From contig OX485807.1 of NCBI GenBank assembly GCA_950295325.1, positions 49,898,796 to 49,962,795 of the forward strand: a stretch of 64,000 nucleotides of DNA, read 5' to 3'. Below the pieces are notes generated by a model. The model did not search any database. It saw nothing but the letters and a program-made list of their open reading frames with translations, and was not told where the DNA came from. Source of the DNA: Polytrichum commune. Its lineage: Eukaryota > Streptophyta > Polytrichopsida > Polytrichales > Polytrichaceae. The position numbers and the translations under genes are program-made. Of the stretch, positions 11,701 through 22,005 are shown piece after piece (within the stretch, counting starts at the first letter, position 1; each line of letters opens with the position of its first letter).

Positions 11701-11929
11701 ATTAGAAAATGATTAATCTAACTAAGCGGCTTGGGTGGCAATGTCATAGATTTAATTGCTGCATGTCACTTGTCAACTAAGTACCCCAGACCTGTCACAA
11801 ACCCTATCAAAATGATGGCCTTCACTCGGATGCTTCCTTCCTTGTCAACCCAAAGGAAAGGATCCTTATTAGAAGCATCAATTGCGATTATAGCCGCCCG
11901 GGCACCCGAGGTTAACTTATAGCGGCTGA
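11701..11929. other. Unassigned spacer
   Basis: Holds a 63-codon open frame (11731-11922) with no recognisable domain. Nothing else was seen. Confidence 0.3.
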
Positions 11930-12530
11930 GGTAGATGTGCCTAAATCCAACATAGCAATAATTTGGACACCTATATTTGAGTGGTTATCTGGTCAAGTGT
12001 GTACCTAAAGAACGTACCAATGTCTAGGGAGATTAAGATCCTAGTGTTTCCAAGTCCAACCGGTTACACGTTGACATCTTTCAGTTTTCCTTATGAATTT
12101 GAGGTATATTGATGAAATGCCTCTAAAATGATTGGTACTTTTCTTGAACTCTTGAACTCTTGAACTTCAACCACTTATTTTTCAATCTCAACCGGTTCAT
12201 CTATAACTAGTGGTCGATTCTTACTGGTTGTTGGAATGCACGTCAAAAAGGCATGTGTTTCGAAGAGATCGGGTTACATGTTCAAAATATGCTAACCATA
12301 CTAGACCCAATAATCAACATGATTTGGGGGGGGGGGTTATATAAGCACTTATTGAGCACTAGAACCTTCAAGTTGATAATGCACAAGGTGTTCATATGAA
12401 CTCAAAAAACTATGAGGCAAATGGCTATGGACACGATTTAAATTTGCTAATCATCTCGCACTACTACCATATTTTTGTATCCTACACAAAATGGGTGGAG
12501 AGAGAGAAGTCTCTGAATAATAATTGTTAA
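11930..12530 (+). mobile_element. TTAA-family MITE, subfamily C, interrupted by family D
   Basis: It starts GGTAGATGTGCCTAAATCC after CTGA (a decayed TTAA). The body is broken near 12005-12015 by about 230 bp of repeat family D and resumes near 12243 with AAAAAGGCATGTGTTTCG. The right end is degraded near 12530. Without the insertion the element would be about 370 bp, like the others. Confidence 0.7.
12010..12242 (+). repeat. Dispersed repeat family D, copy 2, nested in a MITE
   Basis: It matches 1803-2045 (opposite strand) and 61742-61960. Shared blocks are TTTCCAAGTCCAACCGGTTA, GTTGACATC, TTGAACTTCAACC and CAACCGGTTCATCTATAAC. It inserted into subfamily C sequence. Its boundaries are approximate; a short ACGT-like repeat at the junctions is too weak to call a target duplication. 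Confidence 0.65.
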
Positions 12531-12770
12531 CAAACCGATTAAGTTACTCCCCGAGGTGTGTAATCTACTAGCACAACAATCTAGGGGGTTTCATATTCAT
12601 TATTGCAGGGGCGCCTTCGTAAGCTAATAACTAAGCCAGTCCCAATTAGTGTTTGTCACTAATGTGAGGGCTAATGAGTTACCTAATCAATCACAATGGA
12701 CATTTATAGGAATGCACATGCTAATAAATATGCCAAACAAGACAACACAAACGAAGATTCTAGCCATTAA

Positions 12771-13143
12771 GGTAGACACACCTAATTTTAACATAGCAAC
12801 GATATGGACACCTATAATTGAGTGGTATGTGGTTAGGTGTGGATCCAAGAACAAACATCCAAAAGACATGTATTTAATAGGGATTGGAATACATGTTCAA
12901 AATTTGCTAACCATTCTAGGTCAATAGTCAACATGATTAGGGGGGGCTATATGACCACTTAATGAGCAGAAGAATCTTCACTTTGATAATGAATAAGATA
13001 TTCATATGAGCTCTAGATATTATGAAACGAGTTATGGTTACATGCACGATTTGGCTTTGGTAATCATCTTGCATTAATTGGGTAATTCATATCATTCAAC
13101 AGTGGGTGCAAGGAGAAAATATCCAAACAACACACGTGTACCT
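12771..13143 (+). mobile_element. TTAA-family MITE, subfamily C, complete copy 2
   Basis: The left end is GGTAGACACACC. The right end, read inward, is GGTACACGTGTGTTGTTTGG. Intact TTAA lies on both sides (12767-12770 and 13144-13147). The 373-bp interior aligns with 6535-6896. The right TTAA is shared with the subfamily B element that starts at 13148. Confidence 0.85.
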
Positions 13144-13147
13144 TAAG

Positions 13148-14076
13148 GTATGTGGGTTTTACATGGCCACTCTTCTTGATTAGACACCCATATTTGGGTG
13201 GTGTATGGCATGGCTTCTAGTCAAGAACATACACTAAATAGATGCATATTCCAGTGAGAGGGCGATGAGATTCGACTATATGCTCAAATATAAACATCAT
13301 TAGGCTAGGTTCAATTGTTAGCATGATTGAGAAGGCCTAAAAGTAACCAAGCCTTAAGAAATAAGTTCCAAAAGCTTTTGCATGTTTAGGTCGGTTAAAT
13401 AGGTCGGAAACTTTCAAAAGAATTTGTATAGATCTACAAAAATCTAGAGGGTGTATAGGAACAATATATATATATATATATAAACATAAATTTTATATGC
13501 AACCTACAAACTATGCAAACTTGTTAATTAAATGAGCATTTTACCATTTACTAGGGTGGTCCATTGATGTTGGATTTTTAGGTGGATGAGTGTCTTTCAT
13601 CAAATGAAGGTGTTGTACACCTTTTGTGGAACACTTGTTACATTGCCTTGCTGAGCATATAGATTCTAGTAGATTAGCCATTGCCGTTGGCCAAAGTTGT
13701 TGCTCTCCTCAAAGCATTCTTACAACCTTCTTACACCGCCATGATAATTGGCCAAAGTATTGCTATTTTTTACTTAAAGCCACAAATGATTAGGATACTT
13801 TAACAATGATTTACTTAATGACATTGTTAAACTCACATGTTTACAATTTAAGGATGAAATTAGGTGTCGCCAAAAGAATGGTGTTCATTTTAGGCACTAA
13901 CTACTTAGAGAGGAAGAGATCTTTTAGTTTGACCTTTTATAACTTATGCATCTCAACTCCGATTTCATTGCAATTGTAATTGTCCACTAGCATATGACTC
14001 GTGAGATAGTTTATGAGCCAATCACCAAATATACATATTTTTGGAGTAGGAAGTGCCCACAATAGGGCTACATATC
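13148..14076 (+). mobile_element. TTAA-family MITE, subfamily B, interrupted copy
   Basis: It begins GGTATGTGGGTTTTACATGG directly after the TTAA shared with the upstream C element. B-type sequence runs to about 13345 and resumes at about 13905 with CTTTTATAACTTATGCATCT. It ends with GGAAGTGCCCACAATAGGGC near 14050-14075. The intervening 560 bp is unrelated, includes an AT microsatellite (13464-13482) and probably inserted later. Confidence 0.65.
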
Positions 14077-14079
14077 TCA

Positions 14080-14560
14080 GCAAATCCACTTGCTATAGGA
14101 GACCAATGTGAATTTTCTCTAGGGGGTTCACAAATAGTTGAATTAAAAAATAACGAGCATGCTTTATCCCTAAAATTAATGCCCCTATATGCGGCATTTT
14201 AGGCCACAAAAGGATACACATACGAGCTTATAGGCAAGAAAAGACCTCAAGTATTCACAAAAGGTTAACAAAAATGACAAATAATGAAATGCCTAACATA
14301 CATACTAGACCCCATAATCATGATGCTCATAGCTCTTAATACAAGGTCACAACTTTAATTGTATTAGAAGTAGCTTAAAGTATATCTACAAAATGAAGAA
14401 CATCAGTATCCTATGGCTATTTCACTTTGTATCCCCTACCCTTGAAAACACCCCTTGTCTGCATACAGTACGTGAGTAGGTTTGGTCAATATTGTGTGCA
14501 TCCCTGGGAATTTTTTTCAGGAATAGAAAATATATCTAATATCATGTGATTTCGATAACA
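14080..14560 (+). repeat. Dispersed repeat family E, copy 1
   Basis: Direct-repeat partner of 18340-18740. Shared blocks include AATTAATGCCCCTATAT, TTTTAGGCCACAAAAGGATA, ACAAATAATGAAATGC and a terminal GTGTGCATCCC. In both copies E begins directly after the right end of a TTAA-family element (B here, A at 18334), so E may itself have used that site or be part of a composite. Confidence 0.6.
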
Positions 14561-15799
14561 AATGTGAAAGAGGATTCTCATTATTAAGTGAAAGGCTCTA
14601 CTTAGGTCGGCGCAAAGTGAAGAGTAAAATGGAGAGTGAGTTTGTATAGACTATCTCAATCACTAGGATGTTGTATTTGTCCTTAGGATAATACAATATG
14701 TGTCCATTCAAGGAGAATAGTTGCTCGTTCCATCCCCCCCCCCAAAAAAAAAGAGTTAAAATTTTAGATAAATATATACCACTAACTTGTTTGATGAACT
14801 TAGTTAATTCGGGCCTCTCTTCCAAGTTAATTTGTTTTGGTTCTAACCTAGGTATGCAACATTTTTTTTTCTTCTTCTTCTTCTTTTCTTATAAGGTCAA
14901 ATTTTAATTACATATAATCTCTTCAAAAACATCATAAACACAAAATATAGATATAAAATATTTTTTGGGGGTTTATAAATATTAAGCAAGGTTTTCCTTA
15001 TCAAGGTTTGTTAAGCATTCTAAGTTTAAGTGTCCTAGTGACTTTGCAAGTAGAAAAGTGCATTAGTTTTTTATTTTTTTTATTGAATAGATTGAGACCC
15101 ACCATGTTTTAATATAATTTCATTTTAGAACGTGTAAACTCATCCTTTAGATCATTTTTATTGCTATTTTTCCTTTTGGCTTTCAAGATTTTTTGAAAAA
15201 ATAAAAAAATAAAAATCATTTCTATGGATGCCTACAAGGTTATATAGATCTCCAATGTCATACCAAAATTAGTGTTTCATCAAACTTAGTCAAAATCACA
15301 TATTTTGCATACCATTAGGAAGGTCTTGAAATGCATTATAATATGACAATCTTTTATAGGTTGAAATATCTCAAATTCAATCACAACATAAAAATAATAC
15401 AATAAGAGATATTTATGTTCGAAAAAACCATGGTCTTCATTTTAACCCTTTAAAGCCTACAGATGATGCAAGCAAACACAAATCTAATGAAAAAACAAGG
15501 CAACTCAAGAGAGGCAAATCGCCTAGGGGAAAGCGTCAATGACTTGATTATTACTCTAAGAGGAAGGCGAATTTCACATGATGCTTTTAGGGCAACCACT
15601 GGGCATTTGATTAAGACATTGCATAATGATTCAAATACTTTGTTGCATCTCTTTGATATGAATACATTAACGATCGTAACATACTCATCACTCAACCTTC
15701 TTTGGACATTTGATTACTTGGTCAAAATTGGACTGAATTATTAAACCAAGTAATAATGATAACAAATTGTAATGAATTCAACGAATAGATTGAAGTTCT
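14561..15799. other. Unassigned AT-rich DNA with homopolymer tracts
   Basis: Contains a C10A9 tract near 14734-14752 and a T/CTT tract at 14862-14890. A plus-strand frame of 93 codons (15463-15744) overlaps an antisense frame of 81 codons, and I recognise no domain in either. No repeat was shared with the rest of the window. Confidence 0.4.
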
Positions 15800-15910
15800 T
15801 TAAGGTAGATTGGATAATTTTCTCTCCACACCCACTTCTCGTAGGATACGAAACACATAATTAGTGCAAGATGATTAGCATATCCAAATCTCCTTGTTCA
15901 TAAAATTGAA
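15800..15910 (-). mobile_element. TTAA-family MITE, subfamily C, 3'-end fragment
   Basis: The sequence TTTAAGGTAGATTGGATAAT followed by TTTCTCTCCACACCC is the reverse complement of the right end of subfamily C, and similarity runs on to the ATGATTAGCATATCCAAAT block. Only about 110 bp is recognisable. Confidence 0.6.
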
Positions 15911-17119
15911 TTAGAGAAAACATGCTATGATACTTTCTGATGTATATGACTTGGTAAGTTGTGATAATGAATTCTAGGCACGTTTCACAAAAAAATTATT
16001 TAGTTTCTTATTTCATTTTCTAGATTTATTAGAAATAAAAAATTACATCTAACATTTATGAGATTATTATAGTATTATTAGCTTGGTAAAATGGAGTACA
16101 TACTAAAAAAATTAAAGGTGTAGTTGACCATATTGAAATAGGAGCTTAGGAAACCCTAAAAGTTCTACAAGTTTTAATGTACAGCCTAAGTTCTACAAGT
16201 CCCCTATAAGTTTGGAATGTTATTTCCTATATTATGTGGATTTGAAACCTCTTAAATGTGTTATATAAAATCAAGGATAAGATAGAATCAATAAATCATG
16301 ATTAACATAACTTGATGACCAATATTAATATATTTTTTAAGTATTTTTCATGAAAGGACATCTAGGTCATGTACATGAATTTGAATCTTCAATTACATTA
16401 AGGTATTGTGATTTTACAAAATGCACTTGATGGGTGAGTAAGTCTCATATTAGGTCATTTTTGACACAACTAACTTAAAATGGAGGTATTTGTGCATACT
16501 AAGCTCCCAATAACACAACATCACTCCTATGTTTTACTTAGGAGTTGTTGGGCTAGGAATCCTTGAAGAATCGTCCCTACAGTAATCATGGTTTGTCATT
16601 GGCCAGGCTTTACTCATGCTCAACATATGTGATGTAGCTAGGGATGCAGTGCTCCACATCCAACTATCCAAAGAGAGAGAGAGAATTATCCATTATCAAT
16701 AGAATCAATAAAGGATTCATTTTGTGATGTCTTAGTAATGTGATGGAACGTCACGGATGCATGGGACTTACTCAAAATGATTAACTTACCTTGTTTTTCT
16801 AATGTCACTCACTCTTGTCATTGACCTCTCTAGTATGGCTCCATGCAAACAATGTACATACCTACCTCATCAACTCCTTCCGGGAACTCGAGAGAAAATT
16901 TTGCAAAAAATCCCGGGTACGATGGGATACCGCATATTCTCATAACAGCTCGTTTAGATTTAAATCTCAAAGCCAAGCCAGCTCAAACGGACCGACCCAC
17001 TAAATGCTTGACTTGGAGGGAAGGAGGGCTAAGCCTCTAGGTACATGAAACATATTCATAATTGTGAGGGGTTTCGTATTAGAGGTGACATTCGGGTGGC
17101 TGGCTCACATGTGCCACCA
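15911..17119. other. Unassigned DNA
   Basis: No coding or repeat content was recognised. Two overlapping frames near 16815-17040 (about 60 codons) have no recognisable domain. Confidence 0.35.
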
Positions 17120-17163
17120 ATTCATTCATTCATTTATTCATTCATTCACTCATTCATTTATCT
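17120..17163. repeat. (ATTC)n microsatellite
   Basis: About ten imperfect ATTC units. Confidence 0.9.
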
Positions 17164-17379
17164 AGTATCTCTATGATATCATGTTCCGGAATCTTCACAA
17201 ACCCGATTGGCCCGACCTAACCACGGCCTCGTCACCTTTTATGGCCTTGCCGGGGACCACATTAAGTTAAGGACATCGCCAACATATCCCATCCAATCAA
17301 AGCTCCGACCAACTTGCTTGTAGTCCTTGACAAATTTTAACTTTGGCAACCTAATTGCATTCGAGTGTCGGATAAGGGC

Positions 17380-17930
17380 CGCTTTATGCTATGGCCATCG
17401 AAGTCGAGAGGTTGTGGGATTGAGTGGCCAAACGTTGTTGAGAGTCCAAAGAAATGGGCTCAAAATAGTCAAAAAAAATATAGTAATTGGAGCCTTCGGT
17501 TGGGCATATTGTGAAGTCTCCAAAGGCCAAGCCCAAAGTCCAAACCTTTGGCCATGAACTCCCACGGCCTCTTGACTTGGACATCCATTGTGTGAAGCCT
17601 CCAAAGGCCAAGCCCAAGGAGCATCTCACTTTATTCCTTGTCCAAAATAACCCCTCCAATCTAACGGCCAAGATCTTGTCAATGATTGATTTTTTAATGA
17701 AAGAAAAAGCCGACGGCCTCTCGACCATAGTTTGGGGTTCCATTCCCGTCCGACCCAAACTTCCTTCGAGAGCTTGTCACCTTCTTCAAAAAGTAATTAT
17801 TTTAAATTGCGACGGCCTTTGGACTTTGGCCTTAGTGTGAAGGGTCGAGAGGCCGAACTCTTGGTTTCTTGCAATATGATTGGTGGACATCTACGGCCTC
17901 TCGACCTTCAACCATAGTATGAAGTGCCCC
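17380..17930. repeat. GC-richer block with recurring ACGGCCTCTCGACC motif
   Basis: ACGGCCTCTCGACC occurs at 17713-17726 and 17893-17906, a near match lies at 17564-17577, and inverted forms lie near 17403 and 17844. A direct repeat with CCAAAGGCCAAGCCCAA occurs at about 17519 and 17603. Frames of 76-124 codons are open on both strands simply because the block is GC-richer. I recognise no protein. Confidence 0.5.
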
Positions 17931-17951
17931 TAAGTTGGTGTTGATTATGAA

Positions 17952-18334
17952 GGTGTGTGGTCGGTGCTATTCACTTACTTTTCTTAGTTGGACATCTATA
18001 TTTGATTGGTGTGCAGTTTGGTGAAAATTGAAGATCAAACTTTATAAAGACACAAGTTGTTGAAAAAAAGATTGGACTGTGTCTTTTAAGTTTTATTAAC
18101 CACTCCACACTCAAGAGTGAACACAATTGTGATGGACATGTGTATTCACTTTAGTAGTCATCAAGCATGCACTTTTGATAACTATAACCTCATCAGGGGA
18201 GGTATGTTTTTCAATCCAAGCTTTTGTTGATGCTTCATTGTAGATTTGCTAATACAACATAATTTTTTGTTTTGTAAATCTATTTGGTAGATGCTAGAGA
18301 ACGTGATACATGAAGTGAATAACACCCACATACC
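17952..18334 (+). mobile_element. TTAA-family MITE, subfamily A, copy 3
   Basis: The left end is GGTGTGTGG and continues with GTGCTATTCACTTACTTTTC. The right end, read inward, is GGTATGTGGGTGTTATTCAC. The flanks are TGAA (17948-17951) and TTAA (18335-18338). The 383-bp interior aligns with the other A copies, including CTCAAGAGTGAACACAATTG and GATTTGCTAATACAACA. Confidence 0.8.
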
Positions 18335-18339
18335 TTAAA

Positions 18340-18740
18340 GGTCACCCAAACATCCATGTTGATATTTCCCCCAGGGTGCATACATCGTTGAAATAAAAAA
18401 TGACGTGTGTGGGCCGTTCTTAAATTAATGTCCCTATATAAGAATTTTCAGGCCACAAAAAAGGATATACATATAAACTTATAGGTAAGAAATAGCCTTG
18501 AATATTTACACAAGTTGGAAAAATGATAAAGAATGAAATGCTTAACATATATATTTACCCCCAACACATGTTGCTTATAACCCTTAATGTAGGCTTACAA
18601 ATCCTATTATTTTAAACATAAATTGATAAACTATAAGTATGTGCATTTTTTATCCCTTACCCTAAAATAATACCCCTCTTGTGTATCCATGTGCATCCCA
18701 AGGGTAAATTTTCTAGGGACCTATAACAAGACCCTTGAAA
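18340..18740 (+). repeat. Dispersed repeat family E, copy 2
   Basis: Partner of 14080-14560 in the same orientation. It shares AATTAATGTCCCTATATA, TTTCAGGCCACAAAAAAGG, AATGAAATGCTTAACAT and GTGCATCCCAAGGG. It directly follows a subfamily A element. Confidence 0.6.
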
Positions 18741-18939
18741 TTGTGAATGATATTTGACTACTCCAATTGTTATGATTTGGACACCCTATGTTACTTAAGA
18801 AACCTTAGTTTTTTATTTTCCAACTTCAAGCAACACCCTATATTTGGACTCACTTCTATATGTCTAATGCTAGTAAAGTGAATTAAAGTATGTTTTTAAG
18901 TCCAGTTCGCTAAAAGCCTTATGAATCTAGCCCCCCCCC

Positions 18940-19085
18940 TCCCCCGCGTGGGTCCCCAAATTGGCTTCAAAACTGGGGGTTGAGATGCAAAAGATACAAC
19001 CTATGGTGCCAATTCTTAACTACAAAACTTGCCATGCCACTCAAAGTTAAGTGTCTAATTAAAAAAAGTGACAACATAAGGTCAT
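18940..19085 (-). mobile_element. TTAA-family MITE, subfamily B, fragment
   Basis: The reverse complement near the right edge reads CCTTATGTTGTCACTTTTTT and then AATTAGACACTTAAC, the start region of subfamily B. The adjacent TTGAGATGCAAAAGATA matches the interior of the B copy at 4568. The left boundary is unclear. Confidence 0.5.
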
Positions 19086-19086
19086 G

Positions 19087-19770
19087 GGGGGTGGGGGTGG
19101 AGTTCATCATTGGAATTCTAAATGATGTGCATGGGTGACTATGTAAGAAAACCCCCTATATACAATAAAATTATGAAGAAAAACAAATGTATGCATAATA
19201 ACAGTATGCTAGATAATAGATTCATGTATTTGAACTAATTTTTTTTATTAGGTGTGATAAATGCCTCACTTTATATACAACATAGAAAATCATGAAACAA
19301 ATTAGCCTTCATTACATATATACTCCACTTTCACTTTCCAATGAGAAAGTTATTCATCTTTAGGATTTAACTCATGATAATATGACCCTAGATCATACAT
19401 CATTGAAATGCTAGGGTAATAATAGCATCTGGATCCCATCCATATTTATCATCATGTGATCAATCGAGTCATAACTTCACTTTAGCGCATAGTCTTTTGA
19501 TACACACACAACTTGATCTCCATATGCAAAGGGCGGGTTATTGGGTTCTAGATATTTTACCCACATATCACCAAACCCTTGGCACATTCTATAAACCCTT
19601 CCAACATACCAAGTCATGATAGTGAACGGCTATATAGATTTAGATGGTCTCTTATGGCAATGGCACAATCCAGAGAGCAAAACTAAAGGGAGCCAAAGAG
19701 CACTCCAAGAGCCTCAAGTTTGTAGGGGAAAAAATAGAACAAAAAAGCAAAGCCTAACAAGAAATTTCAT
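19087..19770 (+). repeat. Dispersed repeat family F, copy 1
   Basis: It matches 58788-59290, 59303-59810 and 62725-63230. Shared blocks are ATGATGTGCATGGGTGACTA, AACCCCCTATATAC, GTGATAAATGCCTCACT and, further on, CACAATCCAGAGAGCAAAAC with CTCCAAGAGCCTCAAGTTTG. The middle is expanded here relative to the others. Confidence 0.65.
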
Positions 19771-20905
19771 TTATCTCATGAGATTTAGATGTATTAATTT
19801 TTTTTTATCAAATCTAGATTAACATGTAAAATTAAATTTGATAATGATGTCTAAATTTTGAGAGCATGTTTAAGTTTACTTAAATATGAGTGTCTAAAAT
19901 ATTAAATCTTTACTTTCTTATATTTTATCATAGCTTGGATGCCCAATATGGAATTTATCACCACACCACATGTCTAATTAGAAGTGTCATTTTAGAATTG
20001 TCACGTTACTTAACATAGCTTAGATGAATGTCTTTGTATCAACAAGTGTCTCATGCTATTGTTGTGCCACCTCCTCTGGTTGCTACCTAGTATTTTCCAA
20101 TATCATGTATGTGGATTGATGAAAAATGGTGTGGGCCACAGTGAATTAGATGTATAGAGCAAAATGTGACATGTGAACATTTTTCAGTTGTTTGTAAAAC
20201 ACTAAGAGACTAAAGAAAGGTTCTAGAAAGAATGTGAGATTAGAGAGCATTTCACATCTAAGGAGTTATGACTGTAAGAGAAATCAATTTTGATCATGAG
20301 GCTTCAACTACAAGTGATCATACGGAATTTGTACGTGTGGTGCCAAAAGCCCTCACCTCAAGAACGAAATAAAAATAGAAGAATATGAAGAGCTTTGACC
20401 ATGATCGCTCAAGTAGGGTGTGGCTCTTTCATGACTCCAAACCAAGGTCATCATATATACAAAATAAATGTAATTACTTTCACATGTATTCATCATATTC
20501 TAAATACGTACACACTTCCAAGTACATGGAGTATGTACATACGGTACATATACATAGCATATGATTACATCTCAAGTACATATCATACACCATATACTTA
20601 CACGTCCTCTATGGAAAACTAACAAAACTTTTGACTCTAATAGAGGGAAGCTAGCATGTGAGTGGTGAGCAATGAGCAACAAGATGTTCAACGATGCATT
20701 ATTTTAAATAAGAATTGCAATACTCTTGATATATAAATGTTGGATAAAATAAATTTAAGAGATAATAAATATTGAATTAGACCCCATTATCATGGATTAT
20801 AAAGTGAATGGTCCATGGATTTGGGTACTTTATTGAAATGACCAACACGCGTAAGAAATATTAAGTGCCTTATTGTGGAAAACAACCAAATATATCCAAC
20901 ATTAG
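19771..20905. other. Unassigned AT-rich DNA
   Basis: No coding or shared repeat content was recognised. A TACATA-rich stretch lies near 20500-20610. Confidence 0.4.
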
Positions 20906-21080
20906 TGTGCACTACATTTCTTGAGGGAAAACATTTATGTTTCTATATCTTAAAAGTTTATGTCCATGGCCTTCACTATCACCACTCTAAGCTTGCTCCA
21001 ACATACCCGTGATCTTGAGAAGATGCATCACCTCATTGTACTTGAGTGTGGGTGTGTGAATAACTTTTTAGTGGCATTGT

Positions 21081-21525
21081 CAACGTTGCAAAAAACATGA
21101 ACACATGATACAAATGTTTGCAGGAAACCCACCAACCCCTCTTCCCCACTATCATTGATGCCATTTTAACAAAGACAGTGCAAAGGCATTGTAGGTTATC
21201 TGCAATGGACACGAGGTAAGTCCTTTCCTCCTTGGAGATTGTGGTTATGATGCAACTAATTCCAGAATGACCACACAATACAATATATTGTATTGTATTG
21301 TACATACAATATATGTCAACGTTGGAAAAAAAACATGAACACATGATACAAGTGTTTGCAGGAAACCCATCGACCCCTCTTCCCCACTTTCATTGATGCC
21401 ATTCTAACAAAGACAGTGCAAAGGCATTGTGGGTTATCTGCAATGGACACGAAGTAAGTCCTTTCCTCCTTGGAGACTGTGGTTATGATGCAACTAACTC
21501 CAGAATGACCACACAATACCCATTC
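21081..21525 (-). repeat. Tandem duplication inside MULE-like copy A
   Basis: Two units start at 21081 and 21317 (period 236) and share about 200 bp, from CAACGTTG to CCACACAATAC. Between them is an AT-rich near-palindrome of ACAATATATTGT type. Copy B has a single unit (about 55380-55500), so the duplication arose in copy A. Confidence 0.85.
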
Positions 21526-21745
21526 ATATGTAATGTACTTTGCCATATATTCCTATCCTTCGGCAATGGCACCGCCATATCACGAGGAATTGCCTTGGAA
21601 AACCTGGTAGCAAGGTGAGCACTTGGATTTGGTTGAACACAAAAATGTGATTGAGGGATGGGAGGGTTGGGCATTGTACCCAAACGATGACATTGTGACA
21701 TGGCCTTCCATTGTTGCAGTCAAGGACCAACATCCTCCAACGCAA
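21483..21745 (-). pseudogene. MULE-like transposase, C-terminal fragment (copy A)
   Basis: Minus-strand frames include a segment with GRPCHNVIVWVQCPTLPSLN and, in the other frame, FVFNQIQVLTLLPGFPRQF. These match copy B's frame at 54993-55259, which reads QWKASHNVVVLVQCPTLPSF and FVFQQIQVLTPSPSFLRQF. The reading frame shifts within this stretch in copy A. The segment lies downstream (toward the C terminus) of the solo LTR insertion. I do not know a function for this C-terminal part. Confidence 0.6.
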
Positions 21746-22000
21746 AATCCTCCTCCAGTGAAAGGTTTGTTCTAACCTTCACTGGCCACATAATTGGAAG
21801 ATTTGGCCAATCAAACATTTACTTCTTATTGATGCCCTTCACGCAATGGTTGATGTCATTTGTGCAGAACAAAAATTATGTAGCTAATTGGTTGTTGGAA
21901 CAAAACTCCTTCTTTAAATTTTTATAAGTTGGCACGGATGTGCCATATTTACTTCTCCCCACTTTGGCCTTGCAAGATGCCTTGTCTTGGTTTGCAAAGC

Positions 22001-22005
22001 CTGGC
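22001..22005. repeat. Target-site duplication, left, solo LTR 1
   Basis: CTGGC, repeated exactly at 23745-23749. Confidence 0.95.

Noticed and set aside
17384..17840. Frames of 117 and 124 codons on opposite strands
   Set aside because: Both strands are open at once over a GC-richer block with short internal repeats; no domain on either.
4568..18334. Reading the MITEs as Stowaway/Tc1-mariner elements with a TA target
   Set aside because: The bases outside TA are conserved as T and A in most copies, and the ends do not resemble the Stowaway CTCCCTCC terminus; TTAA fits better, though TA is not excluded.
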